Source: Craterostigma plantagineum | Taxonomy: Eukaryota > Streptophyta > Magnoliopsida > Lamiales > Linderniaceae | Assembly: GCA_027422505.1 (NCBI GenBank) | Contig: JAPQWV010000002.1 | Location: 25,646,501-25,710,500, forward strand | DNA length: 64,000 nucleotides | Direction of reading: 5' to 3' | Shown: positions 22,702-33,132 of the stretch, one piece after another | Layout of the letters: each line of letters opens with the position of its first letter | How positions within the stretch are numbered: position 1 is the stretch's first letter | Translations under genes and position numbers: made by a program | The notes under the pieces: generated by a model | The model's database searches: none | What the model was told of the DNA's origin: nothing | The model's input: the letters and a program-made list of their open reading frames with translations, nothing else

Positions 22702-25308
22702 TCATCGCCGTCCGCGTTGTCTAGCACGAGTTTCAACCCTATCCATCTCATTCCTGATGCGACTTCGACTATATCTACCGGGCTCAGTTCTCTCTCGACG
22801 AGATTCGTTATGAATAAGAGTCCAATCTTTCGGCGTCCAATAAAGTTCATCGTGCAATGGTTCAAAGGTACCTTCATATGTCTTCAAATACTCCGCCTTA
22901 CTGTAATATTGCGCCACCAAATTACCGGATGGAATTTGCCATTGACGACAAGCCGCTTGTGCGTGTGGGATGTTATACCTGCTCCAATTTCCACACGTGC
23001 ATGTTTTATCATTGATCCTTACCACATACGTGCGTTGATGAATTCCAGAGGTTATGACTTCTGCTATATGTTGTCGGACATTAAAACAGTATACAACGTG
23101 ATCCAAGATCCTGCCGTCCAACTTTGGAACAATCTCGTTGCATAACATGACCAATCCGTTTCATTATTCGCCATTAGAGACGATGCTTCTTGAAATAAAA
23201 GAAATAAAAGAAGAAGTCATAACAACAAAATTAAAATAAAAAACTAAGGTCGTGATTAGAGCTTACCTATAAAAATTGAAATCGACGATTGCTTTTGCGG
23301 GTAGCATTCGAGCACCTTTTAATACCCCGTTGAGCCCTTCTGAAATATTAGTCGTCATGACACCACATCGATAACTGCTGTCGTGTGCGAGCATCCATTG
23401 TTCGACCCCTACTTTTTCTAACCAAGGCTTCGCTCGTTCATTAATTTGCGGAATCTGAGCCATAATGCGATCGAATTTATCCAATGTTGGCGCAGTACCG
23501 GCTCTATGACATAGATCCTTGAATTTTTTGTAGAAGTTTGACTTTAAATGATGAAGACAGAAGCGATGCACTCCATTTGGTGGACGAAAAAATTCAGTGG
23601 CTTCTATTATTCTCGTAAGACCTGTACACACCGTATACACCACTAAAAGTAACTGATTTTACGAAAATAACGAGTTAATTACATTACTAAGATTTAATAC
23701 CTGGGTGATTATCTGAAATAAGGCAAACCGATTGATTCTCTAGAACAAATATGTTCAAATTAGTAAGGAACCAAGTCCATGAGTGTGTACTTTCTTCCGT
23801 GACAATGGCAAATGCCAGGGGAAAGACATTTTGGTTGGCGTCCAGCGACGTAGCAATCAGTAATTTGTAACTTTATTTGGAGTATAAATGCGTACCATCG
23901 ACACAAACAACTTTTCGACAATGTTTGAAGCCATCGATGCTGGGTTTAAAACCCCAAAAGACATACCCGAGACAAAGTGTCCAGGTCTCCCTATCTGCAG
24001 ATTCAGCCACCTCACGATTGTCCCTGGATTGTAATGCTGCAACGCCTTCATAAATGTTTGGAGTTTGGTAACAGAATCTTCCCACGTACCATAAATATTT
24101 TCCATCGCTCTTTTCAAACCATGCCAAGCTTGAATATATACGAGATGTCATACCCATATTTATCTTTCACGAGTTGTTGGATGTTCTTGGGTAGGAACTA
24201 CGAATCGATTTTCACGGTTCCAACCAACAAATCAGCAATAAAATTTCTAGAGATATTACAGTGTGTGCTCGCCAGCTCAGTCATATAGCAAGTGTGCGGT
24301 CCTTCAAATTTTGTAACAGGCCAGTAACCTTTTTTTGGCTTGAAGGATGCCCTCAGTCTCCATGGGCAATCAGTCGTATGATTACATTGGACACTTCAAC
24401 GTGTGTTGCTGCTCTCGTTGACGTGGTACTCGCGTCTAGCAACCCTGATCGAAAAATCTTCGACGGCACGTTGTAAATGTTTTTTACTTTGAAAAATCAT
24501 ACCTCAACAAAACATTGGATTTCTGTCGTAAAACTCCTCGTAACCACCGTAGTCGTCACCACCAGGAGGTGGCATTTGGTATGTTTGGAAAAATGGGACG
24601 GACTGAAACAGCGTTGGAGCAGCAGAGTCCAGCGGAGTGGTATCATCTGGCGCATCGTCGTCGTCATTCTCGTCGTCCTCGTTGGGATCGGGTAACTCGG
24701 ACAGTGGATCATCATCGTCCACTTCCGAATCACTAACATCAACGTCTTCCTCTGGTTCTGGCACGAAATTTGGCTCCGGTTCTAACACGGATTCCGGCAT
24801 ATTGAATGGAACACCAAGCACCGACATCTTCAGAGAAACATTATTGAACCCTGCCGTAACAGAGACAATGTCGGAAAAATCCGGACATGTATAACTGGAA
24901 GAACCAACTTCAAAGCAGGAAACTCGCACCGCTCCTCAAAATTGCGATGAGGCTATTCGTTCAATCAATGTTTGAATTTTCAACCGCCTCAACAAAAACT
25001 TCAAGACAGTCGTTTTCCGAATCGGGATGTATGAAAAATTGTAAGTCGTTGTCGTTGAAGATCTGGAGTAGCTGATGAAAGTGGCGGGAATGTTGAAAGT
25101 ATTCATTTTTTGCGGAGACAGTCAACGAACAAGGACTGCTATCAGCACCCGTAATTTCAAATAATAACGATATAAACTCGGAAAAATTGGTGTTGCGACG
25201 AATCCGCCTATACCCAATAGTGCAGATACTATATTTGATGGTAGAATCGGAGGATTGGATTATTTCGCCTCCGAAATATACTATGACTTGTATGCGATTT
25301 GACACCAT
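22702..25308 (-). pseudogene. MULE transposase (MuDR type) of MULE-1
   Basis: Reads minus from ATG 25308. The N-terminal PB1-like module (RIQVIVYFGGEIIQ to DNDLQFFIHPD; 24961-25308) is followed by an acidic linker (EPEPEEDVDVSDSEVDDDD), a MuDR zinc/DNA-binding region, the catalytic domain with CRKVVCVDGTHLYSK (first Asp) and CLISDNHPG (second Asp), and a SWIM finger with CTCGNWSRYNIPHAQA (22702-23154). Several frame changes and stops interrupt it, for example between the overlapping frames at 23857-24157. The SWIM finger has His-Ala-Gln where the family has Cys-x-His, so a zinc ligand is lost. Confidence 0.82.
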
Positions 25309-25329
25309 TGTTTCTGTTATGTTAGAATG

Positions 25330-25800
25330 ATCGATAGGGGTGATATATATAGAATGTTAATTCGTAACCTGATGATACGACTTACGTGAATTATTGCAAA
25401 TGGGAGTAACTCGTAACACGGAAGTACGAGTTAATGGCATTATTGCCATAATTCAAGTAACTTGTATTATTAGATTACGAGTTACTTGAATTATTGCCGA
25501 CACGCTGCATGGCACGATGTATAATCATGCAGGTTGGTCGGCCTCTACGTAATTCGTATTCTCAGAATACGAGTTAGTAACTCGTATTCTCATAATGCGA
25601 GTTACGTTGCCATGTCACACGGTCAGCGGGTCAGCGGGTAACTCGTAAACTGAGAATACGAATTACTAACTCGTATTCTGAGAATACGAATTACTAACTC
25701 GTATTCTGAGAATACGAGTTACGTTGCCATGTCACGGTCAGCGGGTCAGCGGGCCAACGTAACTCATATTCTGGGTAACTCGTATTCCTAGATTACGAAG
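25330..25800. repeat. Subterminal palindromic repeats of MULE-1 (right)
   Basis: At least eight copies of AACTCGTA / TACGAGTTA arms, including three nearly identical AACTCGTATTCTGAGAATAC palindromes around 25560-25720, plus the direct repeat GTCAGCGGGTCAGCGGG at about 25621 and 25737. Confidence 0.8.
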
Positions 25801-25887
25801 TTTGCTATTTTATTTATACTTTTGAATCAGTTTATTTTGTTAATGCTTATTATTTTTTTTTATTTATTTAAAAATACCATCATTATC

Positions 25888-26210
25888 TAGTCCTTAAAAG
25901 AGCTTTGACATGAAGATAAATTCCTCACATGAAACAAAATGGAAAACAATAATGTCCCCTAAATCAGAACCGTCCACTCATCATATGAGCTACTGTTTTG
26001 CTACGCGCAACGAAGGAAGCCGACCGACCAAACACTCATACCCACTCCATATTGTCAGACAACAAAAACCAAGATTTTGCTTACGTGCGCATTCTGCGTT
26101 GTCTGGCCCAAGCAGAACTGGGCCAGGCGCTACTTGCAATATATTCCAATTAGCAAGTTTTATGATCACTGAGCCAGATTAGCGTTGGTTTGGTTCTTGC
26201 AGCAATATAT
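25888..26210. other. Spacer between MULE-1 and the LTR element
   Basis: About 320 bp; nothing recognised. Confidence 0.4.
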
Positions 26211-26215
26211 ATGTT

Positions 26216-26793
26216 TGATATGGGGCAAACCCAATCAACAGAATTTATATGTGTGGGGAAGGGAAATTTATATAGTTGGAGAAATGATATTACAAAGTTG
26301 AGAATGTGCATAAGGTGCTTATTTACAAGGAAACTGCAAGGGGGGTGTTTGGAATCGTATTAAGGACGTTGGGGGACCTGTTTGGGGCGTTGGGGGACCT
26401 GTCCGTGACGTTGGGGGGACCTGTTTGGAACGTTGGGGGACGTGTCCGTGATGTTGGGGGACGTGTCCGTGGTGACATGACCATCTGGGATAATGTGAGG
26501 AGCAGTGTAGGACATAATCAACAATTATAGCTTCTGTCCTGTCCCATCAGTCACGTCCTCCTCAGCTTTTACCTTTATAAAGCGTACTGAAGAAGCTTCG
26601 TTTCTCCTGGGGCACTACCAGCTGGTTCCTCCTAGTTCCTTCAGCTCCTGTTGTTAGTTCCCCAGGCCTGTCGGAGGTCCCCGCAGGCCCTATTGTTTCT
26701 TATTTTTTCTACTAAGTGTTAATTTCCCAATTTATGGGCCTACAGGGCCTTTATTTATTAATTTCTCGGGCCCATCTATTTTAGTCCACATCA
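26216..26793 (-). repeat. LTR (left; 3' LTR of the minus-oriented element)
   Basis: Contains a short minisatellite of ACGTTGGGGGACCTGT-like units (about 26365-26475). Near-identical to 31470-32046; I see a few substitutions and 1-bp indels, suggesting a young insertion. Confidence 0.85.
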
Positions 26794-27984
26794 ACCACTC
26801 CCCTACTCTAATTTATTTTTTGGGACAAAAAGTAAATTAGAGTAAAATAGTAAGATGGGCCTTACCTCCCTACCACAATTACCTCTTGAAGGGACACGTT
26901 TTGTTGGCTTATGTGGGGGAGGCAACCAGCCCCTTACTCCCTCCGACTCTCCAAGCCATTGCACCATCTGTAGCTCCCTTGCTTCCTTGGGTTCTGGTGG
27001 CAAGGGATGTTTGCAAGGAGATTCATCCTTTTGCAGGGCGGCAGACGCCCCTCCGGTTCCTTCTCCTATTAGGGGAGCTCAAGAATCTCCCATCATCACA
27101 GCCCCTGTTTCTGGTGTCAACAAGAAAACAACTTCACCGAAAGGGTCAGAAAGAAAAACAAAAAGGAAGTTACGTCCTTCTTCCCCTTGGGTAAATATGC
27201 TGAGCCTCGTATGGGACCTATGGGGACCTCAATGGCTGAGCTCCCTACTTCTTTGGACCATCTGAACAGAGGTGAAAAGATGAGCTTGTAGGTCGTTGGG
27301 TGCTCCCAGACGTCCAGAGGTCATCTCCCAGGTGGTGGGCTATGTAGCTGTCGGACCGTCCGCCAAGTCGTTAATCCGGGACCTGACGATAGCTAATCAG
27401 ACAAAGTCAACGTATTAAGATGAGAGGGAACTGCGGAGCTCCCTGTAGAAAGAAAGATAAAAATGTTGCGTCTGTGAAACGGTGCGAGGAGGATCTCTGG
27501 AGCTCCTTCGCTAAGGAGAAGGAGGAGTGGGATGTCGATTTCGCGCGGAGCTGCGTTTGGCTTATCTTCAAGAGCTGCCATCTTTGATTGCTTTGAATGA
27601 GGTCCCCAAGCTCCCGAGAGTCCTCGTTTCTGGGTTGGCGTCTCGAAGGAGCATGTGGAGGTCCTGGCCCATGCTATGATCTCCCAGACGTCATCTCCAG
27701 CTCCTCAAGGGACTTAGTGGAAGGCCTTTCCGGACATCCTTAGGCTTTATCGTCGCCTTTGCATCCATCGTCCTTGGAATCTGGAAGGGACCTGACGGGA
27801 CCTGATGGCGGAGCTCCTTTTGCACTTCGAAGGAGATCCCAGGTCCTGCCGCACGTTGCTTCTAGCTCCCTGGGACATCCTATTTATATAGAGCTCTCAT
27901 CTTTTTCATCATGGTGATAGCATCAGAATTCCCTTTCTCCTTTATTATTTTTCTTTCTTCTTTGCAAAATCTGAGGGATGTTTC

Positions 27985-28745
27985 TGGGAACATCATTATT
28001 GTGGCATGGTTATAGCGCCAGCTCGCTTATTCAGTTCGTAAGCCAAGTACGAATTCACGCCCTTGGTCGCAATGACCGTCTATTGTCCTCGGGTGTCACT
28101 TTGCGTTAGGCTCTCTTTGTCCCTAGCGAGTTCAGTATCTGGGTAGACACTTAAGTCTACAAAATTATAACCCAGGGGATCCCTCATCGATTTACCCTGG
28201 TTATAGCGCCAGCTTCGCTTTTCAGGTACCATTCACGTCGCAGGCCTACTGAGAGCCTTTGATGTCCTGTACACCGCAGCCCGTCAGCGGCGACATCTTG
28301 TACGCCCTCATGGGCATCTTTCACGTCGCAGACCTGTGGCCTTTGATGTCGGGTACACCGTCGACCCGTCGGTCTTTGGCATCATCCCACGTCGCAGACT
28401 ATCAGTATGATGTCTCTGTACGCCGCAGGTCCGTCGACCTTTGGTATCGAGTATTTTCACAAGTGCACTGTTTATTATATCATAAACTGTATATATTCCG
28501 ACGAGGCGGTACTTTCTTAGGGATATAATTAGTTTACCCTGGTTATAGCGCCAGCTTCGCTTGAACGCGTGGTTATAGCGCCCGCTTGCTTAAGTGTGTG
28601 GTTATAGCGCCAGCCCGCTTAAGTGCGTGGTTATAGCGCCTGCTCGCTTACATGCGTGGTTATAGCGTCTGCTCGCTTAAGTGCGTGGTTATAGCACCAG
28701 CTCGCTTAAACGCGTGGTTATAGCGCCACCTCGCTTAGTATCCGG
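27985..28745. repeat. Minisatellite 'TGGTTATAGCGCCAGCTCGCTTA'-type inside the LTR element
   Basis: From about 28545 to 28740 there are seven tandem ~30-bp units of GTGGTTATAGCGCCAGCTCG variants. Isolated copies occur at about 28007 and 28195. Related CACGTCGCAGAC / GTCGACC units fill 28225-28460. Not coding. Confidence 0.85.
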
Positions 28746-28899
28746 GTTCCTTGTGGAGGCCTAGAATTTTGAAAGTAACGGAGATATGGAGCTCCTTTCA
28801 TCTCGGTTAATGACGAGGTCCCTGGCTCCAGATCTCCGGAGGTTTGGATGTCAGCATGGAGCTATCTTCTAGGTCCCCTGGACCTTCATGTGTCAGCGC

Positions 28900-31110
28900 A
28901 GAGCTTGACTTCTTTGCCTTCAACCAGCACGGAGCTAGGTTTCAGCTGGTGTGGAGATCCCTTATAACGAACTTTGCATGCTGGTGAGGAGCTCAGCATG
29001 GAGATCTCGAACACATGGATCATGTCCTCGTTTTTAGCAAGGAGCTTGCCTTTAGGTCCCCGATGTCAGCGCGGAGCTGGACTGTAGGTCTTCGTGCCAG
29101 CGGGGAGCTGGGATTTTAAATCTCCGTGGTTTTTCATATGCCAGTGTAGAGGAGGACTTCGACCTCCCGGGGATCTCCGGATGCCAGCCCAGAGCTGGGC
29201 TTTGAGGTCCTGCGGACCTTTGCCAGCGCGGAGCTCGGCTTCGAGGCTGAGCCTTAAATGGAGCTGGTCCTTCAGTGGAGGCGGGGGTTGTTTGCCTTTA
29301 GTCGGCGCAGATCCCCCTAGCTCCTTCTCGGCCGCCTTCAGACCTCGGTCGGGGCCATGTTTTACGAACTTCCTCAGTAGGAGGGGCCCTTCGATTTCAT
29401 CTTCGAATGTTTTGATCCTTCAAATGATAATAGTTGTTAGTATATATATTTGGTAAGGTAACGATAATGTAAATGAAAATGAGATTTAGAGGGTCTCGGA
29501 GTTTCGGCTAAGAGTCTTCTTATCGCGGGATGTCTCCCGGATAATGTCAGGATTTCCACTGTGTTGTTGCATAACGGTGGGATTTCCGTAGGACCCTAAG
29601 GAGAGATCTCGACAGCTCCCTGCTGCGGAGGCCATTTGTTGGAGCAGTCGTATTGGGCAGAGGGAACGGTCGTAGGTGCTCCCAGGGATGCAATATGGGA
29701 CTTGCTACTGCACGCACGGAGGTCCTCGTACGCAGTACTGAGCTGAGCTTTGACTTCCTTTGGAGCTTCATGCGCTATCGCGGAGCTGGGAGGTCCTGGA
29801 TGCGGAGCTTCGGGTCTTTGTGTCAGCGCGGAGCTGCGCTTCTTTGCCTTTATTCCAGCGCGGAGCTGAGTTTCAGCCGATTTGAAGATCCCCTGCAATG
29901 GACTTCATATGCTAGCGATGAGCTCGGCATGGAGATCTCAAACACATAGATCATATCTTTATTTCCAGCACGAAGCTGGTCTTTGTAACTCCCCAATGGT
30001 TCTTCACAAAGGGTCAGGCTTTGCGCGTGGAGCTTGGCTCTTAGATCACGAGTATAGGAGCTCAGGTCTTTGTGCCAGCACGGAGCTGGGGAGATCCAAA
30101 ATGCGAAGCTTCGGATCTTCTTGCCAGCGGGGAGCTGGGGAGATTCCGAAGGCGGAGCTCTGTATCTTCTTGCCAGCGCGGAGCTTGGAGGTCCCGGATG
30201 CTGAGCTCCTGAGTCTTCTTGCCACTGCGGAGCTGGGACTTGAGGTCCCTCTGACCTTTGTACACCATTGCGGAGCTGGACCTCTAAGTCCTTCAAATGC
30301 TCGGGTGCATGATTCGGGCTCTGTGGGCCACTGGAGTCCCCAGTGCCTCGCACTCCTACTATGACGGGAATATGAGTCCTGACTGGAACTGGCCCCTATC
30401 TGGAGGAGGTGGACGTCGTCTGCCTTTATTAGGCACAGTTCCTACAGACTCCTTTAGGGCAACTGCCTGTATGAGCCTCTTAATTTCGTCCTTCAAACAG
30501 TAACACTTGTTAGTGTGGTCACATATTTATTATGATAACAATATTATATAATTGAGAAGGGGATGTAGAGGGCCCTGGAATTCTGGCTAAGGGCCTTATC
30601 AGCGTGGGATGTCTTCTATGGATCTTGCCCTCATGGAACTGGGCTCTCATCTCCCACTGGTCTTCGAGTGTTGGCGCTGAGCTAACTTCTAGGTCCACAG
30701 ACCTTCGTATGCTCGTGCGGAGCTGTACTCTGCTCTCCCGCGGCTCTTCGTACATCAGCGTGGGGATTGGCTCCTAGGTCCCATGGACTTTCGCGTGCTA
30801 GCGAGGAGCTTGGCTTATATCCCCCGCGGATATCTGGATGTCAACGTGTAGCTGCCTTCTAGGTCCCAATGATCCTCATGCGTCGGCACGGAGCTGGGCT
30901 TGTATCTCCCGCGGACCTTCGAACGCCAGCGTGGAGATGGACTCTTGGCTCCCGAAAGCAGAGCTCCAGGTCTTCGTGGTAGCGCGGAGCTTGGAGGTTC
31001 CGAAGGCGGGGCTTCGGATTTTCTTACCAGCGTGGAGCTGGGAGGTCCCGAAGACGGAGCTTCGGTTCTTCTTATCAGCGGGGAGCTGGGCTCTTAGGTC
31101 CCGAAGGGGG
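28900..31110. repeat. Degenerate repeat 'GCCAGCGCGGAGCTGGG' field inside the LTR element
   Basis: Dozens of ~50-70-bp units carrying CAGCGCGGAGCTGGG, then AGGTCCCGAAG, then GGAGCTTCGG and TCTTCTTGCCAGCG. Clearest at 30065-30240 and 30950-31110. The proline- and Arg-rich open frames on both strands here are artefacts of this repeat. Confidence 0.85.
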
Positions 31111-31469
31111 AGCTTCGGATCTTCATCCTTTCCTCCTCTCGATCAAGGTGGTGTTTAATGCATTATGTCTCAGGAGCTTCAGTTGTGTTTTTGGCAGCTT
31201 CTGTGGAATGTAGGTCCAACTTCTTCGGCAGAGGGATATTCTCCCATCAATTCCTGGTGGTCACCTCTAGTAGCCTCAGCAAAGTGTGGGTACGGTTTTT
31301 CTCTTGCGCAAGATGGACTTCTTCCGTCGATTTTTCCTGCGTCCTTCGTCTCGTCCCGACAGAAATAAGGAAGAGAAAGAAGAAATAAAAAATGGTAAGC
31401 ACAACTTCGCACAATATAGGCAAAATTACCCATGCCTTCAACTCGGAGCTTCCCACAGACGGCGCCATT

Positions 31470-32046
31470 TGATATGGGGCAAATCCAATCAACAGAATTT
31501 ATATGTGTGGGGAAGGAAAATTTATATAGCCGGAGAAATGATATTACAAAGTTGAGAATGTGCATAAGGTGCTTATTTACAAGGAAACTGCAAGGGGGGT
31601 GTTTGGAATCGTATTTAGGACGTTGGGGGACCTGTTTGGGGCGTTGGGGGACCTGCCCGTGACGTTGGGGTACCTGCTTGGAACGTTGGGGGACGTGTCC
31701 GTGATGTTGGGGGACGTGTCCGTGGTGACATGACCATCTGGGACAATGTGAGGAGCAGTGTAGGACATATATCAACAGTTATAGCTTCTGTCCTGTCCCA
31801 TCAGTCACGTCCTCCTCAGCTTTTACCTTTATAAAGCGTATTGAAGAAGCTTCGTTTCTCCTGGGGCACTACCAGCTGGTTCCTCCTAGTTCCTTCAGCT
31901 CCTATTGTTAGTTCCTCAGGCCTGTCGGAGGTCCCCGCAGGCCCTATTTTTTCTTGTTTTTCTACTAAGTGTTAATTTCCCAATTTATGGGCCTAAAGGG
32001 CCTTTATTTATTAATTCCTCGGGCCCATCTATTTTAGTCCACATCA
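31470..32046 (-). repeat. LTR (right; 5' LTR of the minus-oriented element)
   Basis: Mate of 26216-26793, adjacent to the primer-binding site at 31450-31467. Confidence 0.85.
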
Positions 32047-32052
32047 AATGTT

Positions 32053-33132
32053 CTTAAGAATCAAAGCTGAGAACGTACATGTGCTTTAATAGAGATGTCT
32101 CCTTTTAGGTTATTATTTTACTAGACAACAGCGGGAGACAATGCATGAACCGGCCTTATTTATTATTTCACTACGCTTTTTAAGAATCCCTTTTTTTTTC
32201 CAATTATTTTGCCTCTATATTCATTGTAATTAGATGCCGTAGGTCGGTGGTAAAAGTCAATTTATTTGATTGCAAAATGTGTGGTTTTTTTATTGGACAC
32301 TAATCTCCCTGGTTCTTTTAACCTAATACCAAAATCTCAGTTGACAACGAGTCACCGAACCCTGACCAAGAGATACCATGGTAACCAAAAATATCATTGT
32401 ATTCGATATTTTTTCCTTAAAAGTGGGACAAGAATAAAAAATAATAAAATGTGACGACTGAAAACGACAAAATAAATACTAATTTGGCTGCCGTTGGGTG
32501 CCAGTTTACTCGGTCAAGATTTTGGTACACCGAACGAGTTGATTATTCTAAATAATATGATCTATTTCGAAATTAAGATGAAGGAATTGTTTTCTTGTCT
32601 AATTTTCATGATGGATGTCTACCCTCAATAATTCTCTTGGAACTCGAATAGCTTGAAATTATTTGGAAGCATTAATTATACGTGCGCGTAGCTGTGGCCT
32701 AAGTTTTCCCTTTACATGAATAGTAACACGACATTCTTTAAAAAACCATTACGAATGTCGAGAGCAGTGGCAAAATTCGTGTGATGATCACTGATCTGCC
32801 AACTCCGCAGGAATTATTACATGTATGTCTCAAACCTTATTTCTAAAACAAGAGCTATAATAATGCGTGTAACAAGAGATGAACCACCAACGAATCTAAT
32901 AGCATTTATTGATCTCACATCTTTTCAAGGTTAAGTGCTCTCAACTCTCAAACCACTAGAGCGGTCAACTTGCAGCTCAAAATGGCATAAGAAGTCTAAC
33001 ACAAGCTCAAGGTTATGTCATAAATTATGGTATTGAAATATAAGTGATACAACTAAGACAAGGGACGATGGCAATAAATATCAAAACTGATACATGGAAG
33101 AAATACATAAGAAGCATGAAGCACCTGCTATG
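32053..33132. other. AT-rich intergenic region
   Basis: About 1.1 kb with no ORF, TIR or repeat that I can support. 3' flank of NUG2 at its right end. Confidence 0.4.

Larger units (their letters stand above)
19233..25878. mobile_element. MULE-1: Mutator-like element with transposase and PMD gene
   Basis: Terminal inverted repeats of about 110 bp: the left end starts CGGTATTTTTAA and the right end finishes TTAAAAATACC, and both continue inward through AATAAT(A/C)ATTAACAAAATAAAC and TTCAAAAGTAT. Flanks atgattatc (19224-19232) and atcattatc (25879-25887) match at 8 of 9, the Mutator duplication length. Inside each TIR lie palindromes of the CTCGTAATCT...GATTACGAGTTAC type. Contents: C-rich minisatellite, PMD gene (+), (TTA)n tract, MULE transposase gene (-). 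The two genes converge, as mudrA and mudrB do in maize MuDR. Both are broken, so the copy is non-autonomous now. Confidence 0.85.
26216..32046 (-). mobile_element. LTR retrotransposon without recognisable protein genes (LARD-like)
   Basis: Two LTRs (26216-26793 and 31470-32046; 578 and 577 bp, very similar) run TGATATGG...CCACATCA in plus orientation. Next to the right LTR the minus strand has TGGCGCCGTCTGTGGGAA (31450-31467), the tRNA primer-binding site typical of plant gypsy elements. Next to the left LTR it has the purine tract GAGTAGGGGAGTGG. The element therefore reads on the minus strand. ATGTT flanks both sides (26211-26215 and 32048-32052, with one extra A at the right junction), supporting a 5-bp duplication. 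The 4.7-kb interior has no gag, protease, RT or integrase motif in any frame, only minisatellite-like DNA. It must use enzymes of a partner element. Confidence 0.82.

Noticed and set aside
28259..28528. Open frame across the TTATAGCGCC repeat region
   Set aside because: Low-complexity repeat sequence, no homology recognised.
29094..31158. Several open frames in the LTR element on both strands
   Set aside because: All follow the GCGCGGAGCTGGG repeat, overlap one another, and show no gag, RT, RNase H or integrase motifs.
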